Made by a program: the position numbers and the translations under genes
From: JBQTGK01 sp052400665
Lineage (GTDB): Bacteria; Bacteroidota; Bacteroidia; Bacteroidales; Marinifilaceae
NCBI GenBank assembly: GCA_052400665.1
Contig: JBQTGK010000001.1
Direction: 5' to 3' (one strand)
DNA length: 64,000 nt
The notes under the pieces: generated by a model
Database searches by the model: none
What the model was told of the DNA's origin: nothing
What the model saw: the letters and a program-made list of their open reading frames with translations, nothing else
Shown here: piece by piece, positions 17,885-28,400 of the stretch
How positions within the stretch are numbered: position 1 is the first letter of the stretch
Layout: every line of letters starts with the position of its first letter

Positions 17885-18880
17885 ATGAACACCAAAGTAC
17901 TTGTCGCTCCATCTCCACACGTTCATAGTGGGGATTCCATACAAAAAAACATGTATGGTGTGGTATTTGCGATGCTTCCGGCGCTACTGTTTTCGTTCTT
18001 TTACTTTGGTTTGGGAGCCCTTGTGGTAACCCTAACCGCCGTTGCATCATGTTACTTATTCGAATTTTTAATTTCGAAATATCTTTTAAAAACAGTACCA
18101 ACAATTACCGATGGTTCTGCATTAATTACTGGAATTCTTTTAGCCTTTAATGTTCCTTCAAACCTTCCTGTATGGATCATCATGATTGGCGCATTAGTAG
18201 CTATCGGAATTGGTAAAATGACATTTGGAGGATTAGGAAACAATGTATTCAACCCAGCATTGGTTGGTCGTGTATTCCTTTTAATCTCTTTTCCGGTACA
18301 AATGACCAGCTGGCCTAAATCTTTAGGCTTGTCAACTGGATATATCGATGTAGAAACAGGAGCCACTCCTCTTGCGATTATTAAAGAAGGATTAAAAAAA
18401 GGAGATTCTTTAAGCAGCTTGATGGATAAAGTTCCTTCGAACATGGACATGTTTATGGGAAACATGGGCGGATCGATGGGAGAAATTGCAGGTGTAGCTT
18501 TAATTCTGGGTTTGGCTTTTATGCTGATTCGAAAAATTATTACCTGGCACATTCCTGTGGCTGTTCTTGGAACCGTTGCTGTGTTTAGTGGTATTCTTCA
18601 CCTGGCTAATCCTGAAGCCTATGCAGGACCTTTATTCCACATTTTAACTGGAGGTTTACTTTTAGGAGCTATTTTTATGGCTACCGACTATGTAACCTCA
18701 CCAATGTCGCATAAAGGCATGATTATATACGGTATTGGTATTGGTATACTAACCGTTGTAATTCGTGTATTTGGAGCTTATCCAGAGGGTGTTTCATTTG
18801 CTATTCTTATTATGAATGCATTTGTTCCACTTATTAATGTGTATGTTAAACCAAAGCGTTTCGGCGAAAAAAGGAAATAA
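17885..18880 (+). CDS. rnfD: Rnf complex subunit D (membrane, covalent FMN)
   Basis: A 331-residue integral membrane subunit with about nine to ten hydrophobic helices. The flavinylation motif TGATPLA is present with Thr161 as the expected attachment site of FMN. Other family segments are TITDGSALITGILLAFN and GGLGNNVFNPALVGRVF. It forms part of the ion-translocating core with RnfA, E and G. It ends 2 bases before rnfG. Confidence 0.95.
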   Translation: MNTKVLVAPSPHVHSGDSIQKNMYGVVFAMLPALLFSFFYFGLGALVVTLTAVASCYLFEFLISKYLLKTVPTITDGSALITGILLAFNVPSNLPVWIIMIGALVAIGIGKMTFGGLGNNVFNPALVGRVFLLISFPVQMTSWPKSLGLSTGYIDVETGATPLAIIKEGLKKGDSLSSLMDKVPSNMDMFMGNMGGSMGEIAGVALILGLAFMLIRKIITWHIPVAVLGTVAVFSGILHLANPEAYAGPLFHILTGGLLLGAIFMATDYVTSPMSHKGMIIYGIGIGILTVVIRVFGAYPEGVSFAILIMNAFVPLINVYVKPKRFGEKRK

Positions 18881-18882
18881 TC

Positions 18883-19500
18883 ATGGCTGGTAAAAAAGAA
18901 TCTACATTTATAAATATGGTTCTGGTGTTATTTATTGTAACGCTAGTGGCTTCAGCCGCATTGGGAGGACTTTATGAGTTAACCAAAGAACCTATTGCTG
19001 CTGCAAAATTGGCAAAAAAATTAAACGCTATTAAAGAAGTTGTTCCTAATTTTAACAACAATCCGAGTGATGAAGTATACAAAATTGGCGTAAACGCTAA
19101 AGACACACTGGAATTTTATCCTGCCAAAAAGGATGGAAAATTAGTAGGTACTGCTGTCAAAACTTTTACCACAAATGGTTTTTCAGGATATGTTTGGCTT
19201 ATGGTTGGTTTTAAACCTGACGGAAGCATCAATAATTATTCGGTTTTAGAACATAAGGAAACTCCAGGTTTGGGATCGAAAATGGCAGCTTGGTTTAAAC
19301 CTAGCGATCCTGCAAAAGTAAAAGCAAGTATCATTAATAAAAACCCTGGAAAATTAAATTTTACAGTTAGTAAAGATGGTGGAGATATTGATGCCATTAC
19401 TGCTGCTACAATTAGTTCCAGAGCCTTTTTAGATGCTATACAAACAGCCTATAACGAATACATGAAAAAACAAAAAGAAGGAGGAAGTAGCAATGAATAA
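18883..19500 (+). CDS. rnfG: Rnf complex subunit G (covalent FMN)
   Basis: A 205-residue protein with one N-terminal membrane helix (about 9-30) and an extracytoplasmic FMN domain. Family motifs: VLEHKETPGLGSKM and DIDAITAATISSRAF. The last holds the flavinylation site with Thr176 as the likely acceptor; the usual (S/T)GAT reads TAAT here, which still fits the ApbE-recognised pattern. Its final codons (KEGGSSNE) overlap the start of rnfE and include the GGAGG that would serve rnfE. Confidence 0.93.
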   Translation: MAGKKESTFINMVLVLFIVTLVASAALGGLYELTKEPIAAAKLAKKLNAIKEVVPNFNNNPSDEVYKIGVNAKDTLEFYPAKKDGKLVGTAVKTFTTNGFSGYVWLMVGFKPDGSINNYSVLEHKETPGLGSKMAAWFKPSDPAKVKASIINKNPGKLNFTVSKDGGDIDAITAATISSRAFLDAIQTAYNEYMKKQKEGGSSNE

Positions 19501-20077
19501 CATTCAAAATTTCACCAAAGGATTCTTTAAGGAAAACGCAGTATTCGTTCTTTTGCTTGGGATGTGTCCTACTTTAGGGGTTACTTCGTCGGCAATTAAC
19601 GGATTGGGAATGGGATTGGCAACGACTTTTGTATTAATCATGTCTAACATGGTAATTTCAATGGTTAGTAACCTAATTCCTGATAAAGTTAAGATTCCAT
19701 CTTTCATTGTGATTATCGCAACCTTTGTAACCATTATTAGTTTCTTAATGGAAGCATACACTCCAGCATTACACGCACAATTGGGTGTTTTTATTCCTCT
19801 AATTGTTGTGAACTGTATTGTCCTTGGACGTGCCGAAGCATTTGCTTCTAAAAATAAAGTTATTCCATCTATTATTGATGGTGCAGGAATGGGATTAGGA
19901 TTTGCTATGGCATTAACTATTTTAGGATCCGTAAGAGAACTACTAGGAAGTGGAAAAGTATTCGGAATTTCAATTTTTAGTGATACCTACGGAATGTTGG
20001 TGTTCGTTTTAGCTCCAGGAGCTTTCTTGGCATTGGGCTATCTTATTGCAATTATTAACCGATTAAGAAAAGCATAA
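19493..20077 (+). CDS. rnfE: Rnf complex subunit E (membrane)
   Basis: A 194-residue integral membrane protein with six helices. Typical segments: FVLLLGMCPTLGVTSSAINGLGMG (a Cys in the half-channel, C25) and FIPLIVVNCIVLGRAEAFASKN. RnfA and RnfE are inverted homologues that bracket a membrane 2Fe-2S cluster. The ATG overlaps rnfG by 8 bases and lies behind AAGGAGGAAG, indicating translational coupling. Confidence 0.95.
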   Translation: MNNIQNFTKGFFKENAVFVLLLGMCPTLGVTSSAINGLGMGLATTFVLIMSNMVISMVSNLIPDKVKIPSFIVIIATFVTIISFLMEAYTPALHAQLGVFIPLIVVNCIVLGRAEAFASKNKVIPSIIDGAGMGLGFAMALTILGSVRELLGSGKVFGISIFSDTYGMLVFVLAPGAFLALGYLIAIINRLRKA

Positions 20078-20089
20078 AGAGAAATTATC

Positions 20090-20662
20090 ATGGAATATAT
20101 TATTATAATTATATCTGCCATATTCGTTAACAACGTTGTTTTGGCGCAATTCCTTGGAATTTGTCCTTTCCTAGGAGTATCGAAAAAAGTGTCTACCGCA
20201 GTGGGAATGACAGGAGCTGTTACCTTTGTAATGATTCTGGCAACCATTGTTACCTACTTAATTCAAAAATATGTTTTGGATGCCTTTGGAATCGGTTTTA
20301 TGCAAACCATTACCTTCATCCTTATTATTGCTTCATTAGTTCAATTAGTCGAAATTATCCTTAAAAAAGTAAGCCCGGCATTATATCAGGCCTTAGGAGT
20401 ATTTCTACCCTTAATAACAACAAACTGTGCTATTTTAGGTGTTGCAATTATGACTATCCAAAAAGATTATAACCTTCTTGAAGCAGTGGTATTCTCTGGA
20501 GCAACTGCCATAGGTTTTGGTTTAGCTCTTGTACTATTTGCAGGATTACGTGAACATCTTGATATGATAGATCTTCCTAAAGGGATTAAAGGAACTCCTG
20601 CTGCTCTAATTGTAGCTGGACTACTTGCTATGGCTTTTATGGGATTCTCTGGAATTGTATAA
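20090..20662 (+). CDS. rnfA: Rnf complex subunit A (membrane)
   Basis: A 190-residue integral membrane subunit with six helices. Family segments: IFVNNVVLAQFLGICPFLGVSKK (C25 region) and GVFLPLITTNCAILGVA. It completes the order rseC-B-C-D-G-E-A usual in Bacteroidota. The complex couples ferredoxin oxidation by NAD+ to Na+ or H+ export; which ion is not settled by the sequence, though a NhaD antiporter is in the same window. A terminator follows 26 bases after the stop. Confidence 0.95.
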   Translation: MEYIIIIISAIFVNNVVLAQFLGICPFLGVSKKVSTAVGMTGAVTFVMILATIVTYLIQKYVLDAFGIGFMQTITFILIIASLVQLVEIILKKVSPALYQALGVFLPLITTNCAILGVAIMTIQKDYNLLEAVVFSGATAIGFGLALVLFAGLREHLDMIDLPKGIKGTPAALIVAGLLAMAFMGFSGIV

Positions 20663-20688
20663 ATCAAAAACAATTCATTATATTTCCT

Positions 20689-20715
20689 GGCGACTCCAAA
20701 AGAGTCGCCTTTTTT
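20689..20715 (+). terminator. Rho-independent terminator of the rnf operon
   Basis: GGCGACTC (20689-20696), loop CAAAA, GAGTCGCC (20702-20709), then six T residues. The stem is perfect and GC-rich for this genome. Confidence 0.92.
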
Positions 20716-20867
20716 ATTGTATAAAATCTCTTCTACATAAGCAATATTTGGCACTTCATCAAAATTCTTGTAAAAATCCATCAGAATAATTAACTTACAA
20801 AGGAAAGCAATTCAATGTGGCTCTAACCAACCACTAATTACACACTAACATAACACGTTGAAGTTAA

Positions 20868-23705
20868 ATGCTAAATAAGTTAAAATTTCGTACTCGAGTA
20901 CTTTCCGGATTCGGACTTATTTTACTGTTCACGGTAACCTTTCTTGTGCTTTCTATTTTTCAGGTTAAAAACCTCCGTAAAGAATCAGAATTTATATACA
21001 CCCACACTTATATTGTTAGCAACAACGTCCGGGATATTAACACTCACATCCAAATCATGGAAAGTGCCATGAAAGATGTTTTACTTGCCAATACACAAAA
21101 GGAATTCGATCAGGCAATCGACACCATTAACTTATACCACCTTAAAGTAATTAGTGAATTTGATACTGTATTTAACCGCTTTTTAGGCGATAAACGAGAT
21201 GTTGGTATTGCCTATCACACTTTTGTTGAATGGGAACAAATTAGAAATAAAATAATAGATCTTAAAGTTAGCGGAAAAGAACTTGCAGCTAAAAAAATGG
21301 TAGATGGTATTGCTGCAAAACACTTAAACAAGCTAAATCAAAAAACAAAAGTAATGACCGATTTTGCAGAAAAAAATGCAAAATCGAGTTATAAAAAAGC
21401 CACTGCAAAACACAAAGCAACCCTGCTTTGGTTTACAATAATTTCTGTATTAATCGTTTTTGTAAGTATCCTTATTACCTATATTGTTTCGGATAGTATT
21501 TCGCGCCCAATAAAAAAATACATTTACAAAGCTCAAGCCATTTATCAAGGGCAGGAAAATGGTTGCGCTAAAAAAATCTGTGAGGAAAATCTCCTAAACA
21601 GATCCATCTCTGAACTAACAGAAACCTATACAAAACTGCAGAACGAAATAAAAGAACGTAAAAAAGGAGAACATACAATTCGCAAACAATATCAGGAAAT
21701 ACATGAATATTCGGAGCAATTAAAATCGTTTAACGAAAAACTTGAAGAACGTGTTGCCGAAAGAACAATTGCGCTTGCCACCAGCGAAGAAAAATACAGA
21801 AACCTAATAAATGGAAGTAACGATATCATCCTTGTTATAGAATACCTTGGCAATGGTACTTCAAAATTAATTGAAGTAAACGATACCGCATGCATTCAGC
21901 TGGCTTATACTCGGGGCGAAATGCTTAAGTTAACACCCGATAATTTTATCGAAAATTTAAATTCTGATTATATTAATGATACCATAAAAAGACTTACACG
22001 CGAAAAGCAATTTACAACAGAACAGGTTTTTGTTTCGAAGTATGGCAAAAAAACACCAATGGAAAACGTAAGCCAATTAATTAAGTTGCAGGGAAAATAT
22101 GTTATACTGTCTACATGTCGCGATATCACCGAAAGAAAACATGCACAACATGCAATTATTCAAAGCGAAAAACGCTTAAAAAAGATGATTCACAAATCGC
22201 CTCTTCCTATAGTAATAACAGATAAGAACGAAGATATAGAATATCTTAATGATAAATTTATTGAACTTTTTGGTTATACTTTAAAGGATATAAAAACTTC
22301 AGATGAATGGTACAATAAATGTTATCCGAATAAAGAATATCGTGAAATGGTAAGATCGAGCTGGACTATTGCTATAGAAACAGCAAAACTGGAAAATTCC
22401 GATATCGAAAAACAAGAATTTAACATTACAACTAAAAAAGGAGTGACAAAACACTGTGAATTTTTTATGGTTCCATTCGATACCTCATCAATGATTATTA
22501 TTAATGATATTAGTCCTATTATTAATTCACAACAAGAGCTACTAAAAGCAAAAGAAAAAGCAGAAGAAAGCGATCGCTTAAAATCGGCATTTTTAGCCAA
22601 TATGTCGCACGAAATTCGCACGCCTATGAATGGCATAATTGGCTTTGCAGATATGCTTAGAAGACCTGGTAAAAGCGATGAACAGAACAATTCATATATC
22701 GACATTATTTATAAAAGCTCGAACCAGCTACTAAAAATAATTAATGATATTCTTGACATTTCGAAACTTGATGCCGGTCAAACTATTATTAGAGAAAAAC
22801 AATGTTCGGTTAATACTATTTTAGATGATCTTTACAGACAATTTAGTAAGGATAATATTGCCGACGACGAAATTGAATTTAAACTATCAAAATCTTTACC
22901 TGACGAAAAAACCCTTGTTATTACTGAGGAAAGAAAGCTTAAACAAATCTTATCTAACCTATTAAGTAATGCATTTAAGTTTACCTCAACAGGAAGTATT
23001 GAATTTGGATACAAACTAAACAAATACAATTTTCTTGATTTTTATGTAAAAGATACCGGAATAGGTATAAGAACCGAAAAACAAGAAATTATATTTGAAC
23101 GATTCCGTCAGGTAGAAGAGTCATTTACCCGAAAATATGGAGGAACCGGATTAGGTTTAGCCATATCAAAAGGGTTTGTAGAATTAATGGGTGGCAAAAT
23201 TCGCCTTGAAACTATAGAAGATAAAGGAACAACTTTCTTTTTTACCATTCCTTATAAACCTGTTAATGCTACAAATTTACAGACAAAAAAAGTAGAACAA
23301 AACAAAGATTACAAATGGGACGACAAGTTAATACTTGTTGTAGAAGACGACAAAACCAACTACAAATATATCGAAGCGGCTTTAAAACCAACTAAAGCAA
23401 AGTTATTACATACAATATCGGGAAATAAGGCTATTGAATTGAGTTTACGAAACCCAACCATTAGCTTAGTTTTAATGGATCTTAGATTGCCAGATATAAA
23501 CGGACTGGAAGCTACTCAATCGATAAAAAAGATGAGATATAATTTACCTATTATTGTTCAGACAGCAAATGCCTTACGCGATGACAGAAACAAGAGTATA
23601 GAAGCTGGATGCGACGATTTTATTGCAAAACCATTTGAAGAAAAAAAACTACTGGAGACAATTAATAAACATTTTATAAAAAAGGAACATAAAGCAGAGG
23701 TTTAA
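20868..23705 (+). CDS. Membrane hybrid sensor histidine kinase with two PAS domains
   Basis: A 945-residue inner-membrane kinase. Domains in order: TM1 (about 10-30), an extracytoplasmic four-helix-bundle-like sensor (31-182), TM2 (about 184-207), a short HAMP-like linker and coiled coil (to about 300), PAS 1 (about 304-420, EEKYRNLINGSNDIILV), PAS 2 (about 426-550), HisKA with phospho-accepting His581 in FLANMSHEIRTPMNG, HATPase with NLLSNAFKF, DTGIGI and GGTGLGLAISK, and a receiver domain with phospho-acceptor Asp871 (LVLMDLRLPDING). The signal is unknown. It stands alone after the rnf terminator; no response regulator gene is adjacent, so output must pass through an unlinked partner. Confidence 0.93.
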   Translation: MLNKLKFRTRVLSGFGLILLFTVTFLVLSIFQVKNLRKESEFIYTHTYIVSNNVRDINTHIQIMESAMKDVLLANTQKEFDQAIDTINLYHLKVISEFDTVFNRFLGDKRDVGIAYHTFVEWEQIRNKIIDLKVSGKELAAKKMVDGIAAKHLNKLNQKTKVMTDFAEKNAKSSYKKATAKHKATLLWFTIISVLIVFVSILITYIVSDSISRPIKKYIYKAQAIYQGQENGCAKKICEENLLNRSISELTETYTKLQNEIKERKKGEHTIRKQYQEIHEYSEQLKSFNEKLEERVAERTIALATSEEKYRNLINGSNDIILVIEYLGNGTSKLIEVNDTACIQLAYTRGEMLKLTPDNFIENLNSDYINDTIKRLTREKQFTTEQVFVSKYGKKTPMENVSQLIKLQGKYVILSTCRDITERKHAQHAIIQSEKRLKKMIHKSPLPIVITDKNEDIEYLNDKFIELFGYTLKDIKTSDEWYNKCYPNKEYREMVRSSWTIAIETAKLENSDIEKQEFNITTKKGVTKHCEFFMVPFDTSSMIIINDISPIINSQQELLKAKEKAEESDRLKSAFLANMSHEIRTPMNGIIGFADMLRRPGKSDEQNNSYIDIIYKSSNQLLKIINDILDISKLDAGQTIIREKQCSVNTILDDLYRQFSKDNIADDEIEFKLSKSLPDEKTLVITEERKLKQILSNLLSNAFKFTSTGSIEFGYKLNKYNFLDFYVKDTGIGIRTEKQEIIFERFRQVEESFTRKYGGTGLGLAISKGFVELMGGKIRLETIEDKGTTFFFTIPYKPVNATNLQTKKVEQNKDYKWDDKLILVVEDDKTNYKYIEAALKPTKAKLLHTISGNKAIELSLRNPTISLVLMDLRLPDINGLEATQSIKKMRYNLPIIVQTANALRDDRNKSIEAGCDDFIAKPFEEKKLLETINKHFIKKEHKAEV

Positions 23706-24056
23706 TTTAAAAACATTGAGTAAGATCTAATTTCATTTTTTCCGAATTAATAGAATCTACCCAATAATACGTATGTATACTAGTAATTGAATTTTCCTTT
23801 TTTTAATTATCCACTAAATTATTAAAACCAGCAATCTTCATTTGTATGAACCCTGAATGCAGCACTAATGGCATTACTATAATTAGTAATCTCCTATTTA
23901 AAATTTATTGCAGCACTATAAATTACTTCACATATAAATATCTTCTTCTTTTACAGATTATAAACAAGTCATTTAAAATAAAGGAGAAAACGAATTACCA
24001 AAATATTAATACCACTTAATCCAGAAAGTCAGTAATATCGTATTTCTCCTTTTGAA
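23706..24056. other. 351-bp intergenic region between convergent genes
   Basis: No ORF or RNA gene seen. A 10-base direct repeat TGCAGCACTA occurs at 23858-23867 and 23909-23918. Near the right end AAAGGAGAAA and TTTCTCCTTT form a 10-bp inverted repeat across a loop of about 54 bases, next to the stop of the TolC-like gene; it may help terminate the minus-strand efflux operon, but the loop is long. Confidence 0.45.
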
Positions 24057-25424
24057 TTATTTTGCCAATTCCCCAATTGATTTTAAGAAATTTACTTCTT
24101 TTAATTTGTAATTTATTTTAGCATCGATTAGTTCGCTGTGTGCATTTTGCCAAAAAGCTTGTGCATCTAACAACTCTGTTGTATTTGCTAAACCTTCGTA
24201 ATATGAATTCTTCGCCAATAGCACATTCTCATTAGCCTGATCCATAGATGACTCGGCCAATTCAATTTGCTGAAATGCCTCTTGTAAATTAAAATAAGAC
24301 TGTTGAACCTGAAGAGAAATCAGATCTCTTGTTCTGTCCATTTCTAACTCTTTTTGCTTGCTTTGAAATCGAGCGGATGCCACTTTATGCTTTCTTTCGT
24401 TCCAATGAAAAACCGGCACAGATAAACTTGCTTTCATAGCCAGAATCTTGGTTGAGCCAATCAAATCTGCAATTTCACTTGTATATGAATAAGAAGCACC
24501 TACTCCCAATTGAGGTAAATAATCGGCCTTTGTATTTTTTACTTGCTCGCGAGATATATCAACTTGCTTAGCTAGCATTAAAAGTTCTGGTCTTTGCTGT
24601 AAAGCTTTTAACATATAATCGGAATCAATTGGCTTTTTATCTACAGCAATTATTGTATCTACAGCAGTAATATCACTAGTTAGTTTCTTACCAATAACCT
24701 GGTTAAGAGACATTTTCGAAAGCACCTTAAGATTTTTAACCCTAAACAAATCGAGTTTTGCCTGATTTAACTGAACCTGAGCTTTTAACAACTCATTTTT
24801 AGTGGTAATTTCTAAATCATAAGCATTTTGTAGATCGTGAACCAATGCCGATAACATCTTTACATATTTTTCTGCCAGGTTTTTCTTTTCGTTAACAGAA
24901 ACTAAATTCCAATATGCCTGATCGGTTTCTAAGAGCACATCGGATGTTTGCAACTGCTTATTATAAACTGAAATTTCGGAACCCATTTTCGACATCTCGT
25001 AAGAACTTCTAATTTTTCCTCCCATATAAATAGGTTGAGTTAGAGTTAAACTAGACGAAAAATAGTCTACATTTCCAAGCTTCACATTTAAACCCGGGAA
25101 GTAAACATCGCTTAATCCGCTATAATTCCCCTTCTGGGCATCTGCAAGACTATTTGCTGTAGGCAAAAAGAAACCAGCTAAACTTAAATCATCAATATCA
25201 TGATAGTAATTATAAGAACCGCTTGCCTCTAACTTGGGTAAAAAATATGTAAATGCAAATCGCTTATTCGATTCATTTTCTGAAATTATTTCATCGGCAA
25301 TCTTAATTTTTTGATTGTATTCTAATGCCAATGTTCTACTCTGCTTAAGAGATAATTTTTCTTGAGCCAATCCCTGAAAAGCTATCAGGGAAAAGGCTAT
25401 AAGACTATATATTTTATTTCTCAT
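24057..25424 (-). CDS. TolC-family outer-membrane efflux channel
   Basis: A 455-residue outer-membrane factor. I chose ATG 25422-25424 (MRNKIYSLIAFSLIAFQGLAQ, a clean signal peptide) rather than the GTG 12 bases upstream. Two long helical repeats characteristic of TolC are visible: the first around LKQSRTLALEYNQKIKIADEI with VNEKKNLAEKYVKMLSAL, the second around LQQRPELLMLAKQVDISREQVKNTKADYLPQLGVGASY. It forms the exit duct of the RND pump encoded just upstream; it starts 12 bases after the pump's stop codon, so all three are one transcript. Confidence 0.92.
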   Translation of the reverse strand: MRNKIYSLIAFSLIAFQGLAQEKLSLKQSRTLALEYNQKIKIADEIISENESNKRFAFTYFLPKLEASGSYNYYHDIDDLSLAGFFLPTANSLADAQKGNYSGLSDVYFPGLNVKLGNVDYFSSSLTLTQPIYMGGKIRSSYEMSKMGSEISVYNKQLQTSDVLLETDQAYWNLVSVNEKKNLAEKYVKMLSALVHDLQNAYDLEITTKNELLKAQVQLNQAKLDLFRVKNLKVLSKMSLNQVIGKKLTSDITAVDTIIAVDKKPIDSDYMLKALQQRPELLMLAKQVDISREQVKNTKADYLPQLGVGASYSYTSEIADLIGSTKILAMKASLSVPVFHWNERKHKVASARFQSKQKELEMDRTRDLISLQVQQSYFNLQEAFQQIELAESSMDQANENVLLAKNSYYEGLANTTELLDAQAFWQNAHSELIDAKINYKLKEVNFLKSIGELAK

Positions 25425-25436
25425 ATCTGTAAACAC

Positions 25437-28400
25437 TTATAAATCCATTACATTCTTGGTGGAAATCCGATAAAAAATAGCATATAAAACCGGAACAATT
25501 ATTAATGTAATAACAGAACCAATCAGTAATCCAAACATGATAGCAACGGCCATACCTCCAAACAATTCATCGCTTATTAAAGGAATCATACCTAAAATAG
25601 TAGTAAGCGATGCCATAATTACCGGACGCAATCTAGAAACTGCAGAATCGATAACTGCGACTAAAACATCTTGACCTTCTTTTATTTCTAAGTTAATTTG
25701 ATCGAGCAGTACAACCGAATTTTTTATCATCATTCCCATTAATCCGAGCGTTCCTAAAATAGGCATAAAACCAAATGGCTTACCGGTTATCCACAAACCG
25801 TAACTCACACCAATAAATGCTAATGGAAGAATAGAAAAAATAATAATTGGCTGCCGAAAATTATTAAACAAAGCCATAATAATAATTACCATTAACAAGA
25901 TAGCCAGAGGTAAGAATTTACCAATATTATCATTCGCATCAACACTATTTTTATGCTCTCCCAGCCACTCTAAGTCATATCCCTCAGGCAATGTAATGGC
26001 CTCTATTTTATCATGAACAGCCTTGTAAGTATCCGGAGCATTATAACCTGGAGCTGGATCGCACTGGGCTTTTATGGCTCTTCTTCTGTTGTAACGCTTA
26101 ATTAAGGGATCTTCAAAATCAATACCAATAGAAGATACTACCTGACGCAAAGGAATACTATGAAGTCTGGCTCCCCAAACAGGAGTATTTTCTATCGATT
26201 CCATGTATTTATCATCCTCCACAGTCGTTTTTAAATAAATCGGTAAAATATCATCTGCTTTTCGAAAAACGCCAATTGGTAACCCATCGGTAGCACAAGC
26301 CATTGCATTGGAAACATCCGATCGTTGAATACCTGTTAATCGAGATTGTGCCTGCGAAAAATGAGGGTTCCAAACTTTCACCTGATTTTTCCAGTTATTG
26401 GTAACTTTAACTGCTGTTGGCTCCTCTCGCATTATATTTTCAGCCTTCTCCGATAAATCTCTTAGGACTTGTGGGTCTGGACCGGAAAATTTTGCTTCTA
26501 TCATTGACTCTGTTGACATAGCAGAATAATACCTTACTCTAGCTCTGGCCCATGAATAATTCTCATTTAAATACTCCTGTAATTCGGCACCAAAATTTAC
26601 GGTTGCTTCATAATCTTTAGTGTCAACAATTAACTCCCCATAATTCGAATTACTCATGTTAAATGGTCTTACCAAAGTATATCTCGCAGGTGTAGATCCT
26701 AAACTGGTTGTTACATTCAAAACCTCATCACTGTTTAATAAATAAGTTTCTATTTCGGATAGGTCTTTTTCTACAGTTTCAATATCGGAACCCTGAGGTA
26801 AAAAATACTCAACAACAAACTGGTTGTATTCCAAATTAGGCAGAAAAAGCTGCTTAACATTCTTAAATACAAAAACCGACGACACAAAAAAGAATATTGT
26901 AATCAGTAATATCATTGTTTTATGGCGCAAAGAGTATTTTACAAAATGACGGAATTTTAAATAAAATTTACTTCCGTAAGGATCGGATGCCCCTTCTTCT
27001 ATATTCTCATATTTTTTACCTTTCAAAAATAAATCGCAAAAATACGGCGTTTGCGTAAGCGATAATATCCAACTTAAAAACAAAGAAATAGCAACTACCT
27101 GAAATAAACTTTCGCAGAATTCTCCAGTACTATCCGGAGACAAATAGATAGGTAAAAATGCTAATATTGCAACTATGGTAGCTCCTAATAATGGAAGTGC
27201 AGTTTGTCGTGAAGTTCTGCTCATGGCTTCGCTTCTCTTTATTCCTTTCTTTAAATCCACCAGGATACCATCGGCAATTACAATGGCATTATCCACTAGC
27301 ATACCCATAGCAATAATAATAGCTGCCAAGCTTACGCGTTGCAACATTATATCCATACTTAACATCACTATAAAAGTACCTAATATGGTAAATATTAACC
27401 CACTACCAATCAGCAAACCTGTTCTAAAGCCCATAGCCAAAAGCAGCACAAAAACTACAATTAGCACAGATTCGATAAGGTTCATCATGAAAGTTTCAAT
27501 GGCGATATCCACACGTTCGGGCTGGTAAAAAACCCGATTCACATTAATTCCTACAGGAATAGTAGCCTTTAATTCATCAATACGATTTTGAATATGTTCC
27601 CCCAATTCAATAACATTTCCTCCTTTTTCCATTGCAATAGCAAGTCCAATGGCTGGTTCTTTATCGTATTTTAATTTATGAGTGTAAGGAGTAACATAAT
27701 CCTCTTTAATATCAGCTACATCTTTTAAATAGATAGGGTTTTTACCATAAGCTGAAATCAAAATATTCTTTAAGTCCTCTAATTTATGAAAACTACCATC
27801 GGAGGCAATTCTAATTCTATCACCTCCTACTTTTAAACTTCCGGGATCCACAACTTCATTTTGATTATTCAAAATTTCAATCACTTTTGCCGGATGAATT
27901 CCCAAGTATGCTAATTTTTCTTGCGATAATTCAACATTAATACAACTTCGTTGCTCCCCAAAAAGATCGATTCTCTTTACACCATTTACCAGCAAAAGTT
28001 CACGTTTCATATATCGCGAATAATCCTGAAGTTCTTCATCCGAAAAACCATCGCCATTTAGGGCAAGAAAGATTCCATAAACATCACCAAAATCATCAAT
28101 TACCATTGGCTTCGATGCTCCCTGCGGCATGGCTAAAGTAATATCATTCACTTTTCGCCTAAGAACATCCCAAATTTGAGGCAATTCTTTCGAAACGACA
28201 GATTTCTTAATATTTACTGTAATTTCGGAATATCCTGCCATCGATCTGGATTCAATATTATCAATATCATCCATTGATTGAATGGCTGTTTCCAGAATAT
28301 CAGTAACTCGTAACTCTACCTCGTGGGGAGAAGCACCTGGATATTGTGTAATTACTAAAGCCGTTTTTACGCTAATTTCAGCATCTTCGAGCTTTCCCAT

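Noticed and set aside
18052..18552. 166-codon minus-strand ORF opposite rnfD
   Set aside because: Shadow of a conserved membrane gene with Ile/Pro-rich composition expected from complementing hydrophobic codons.
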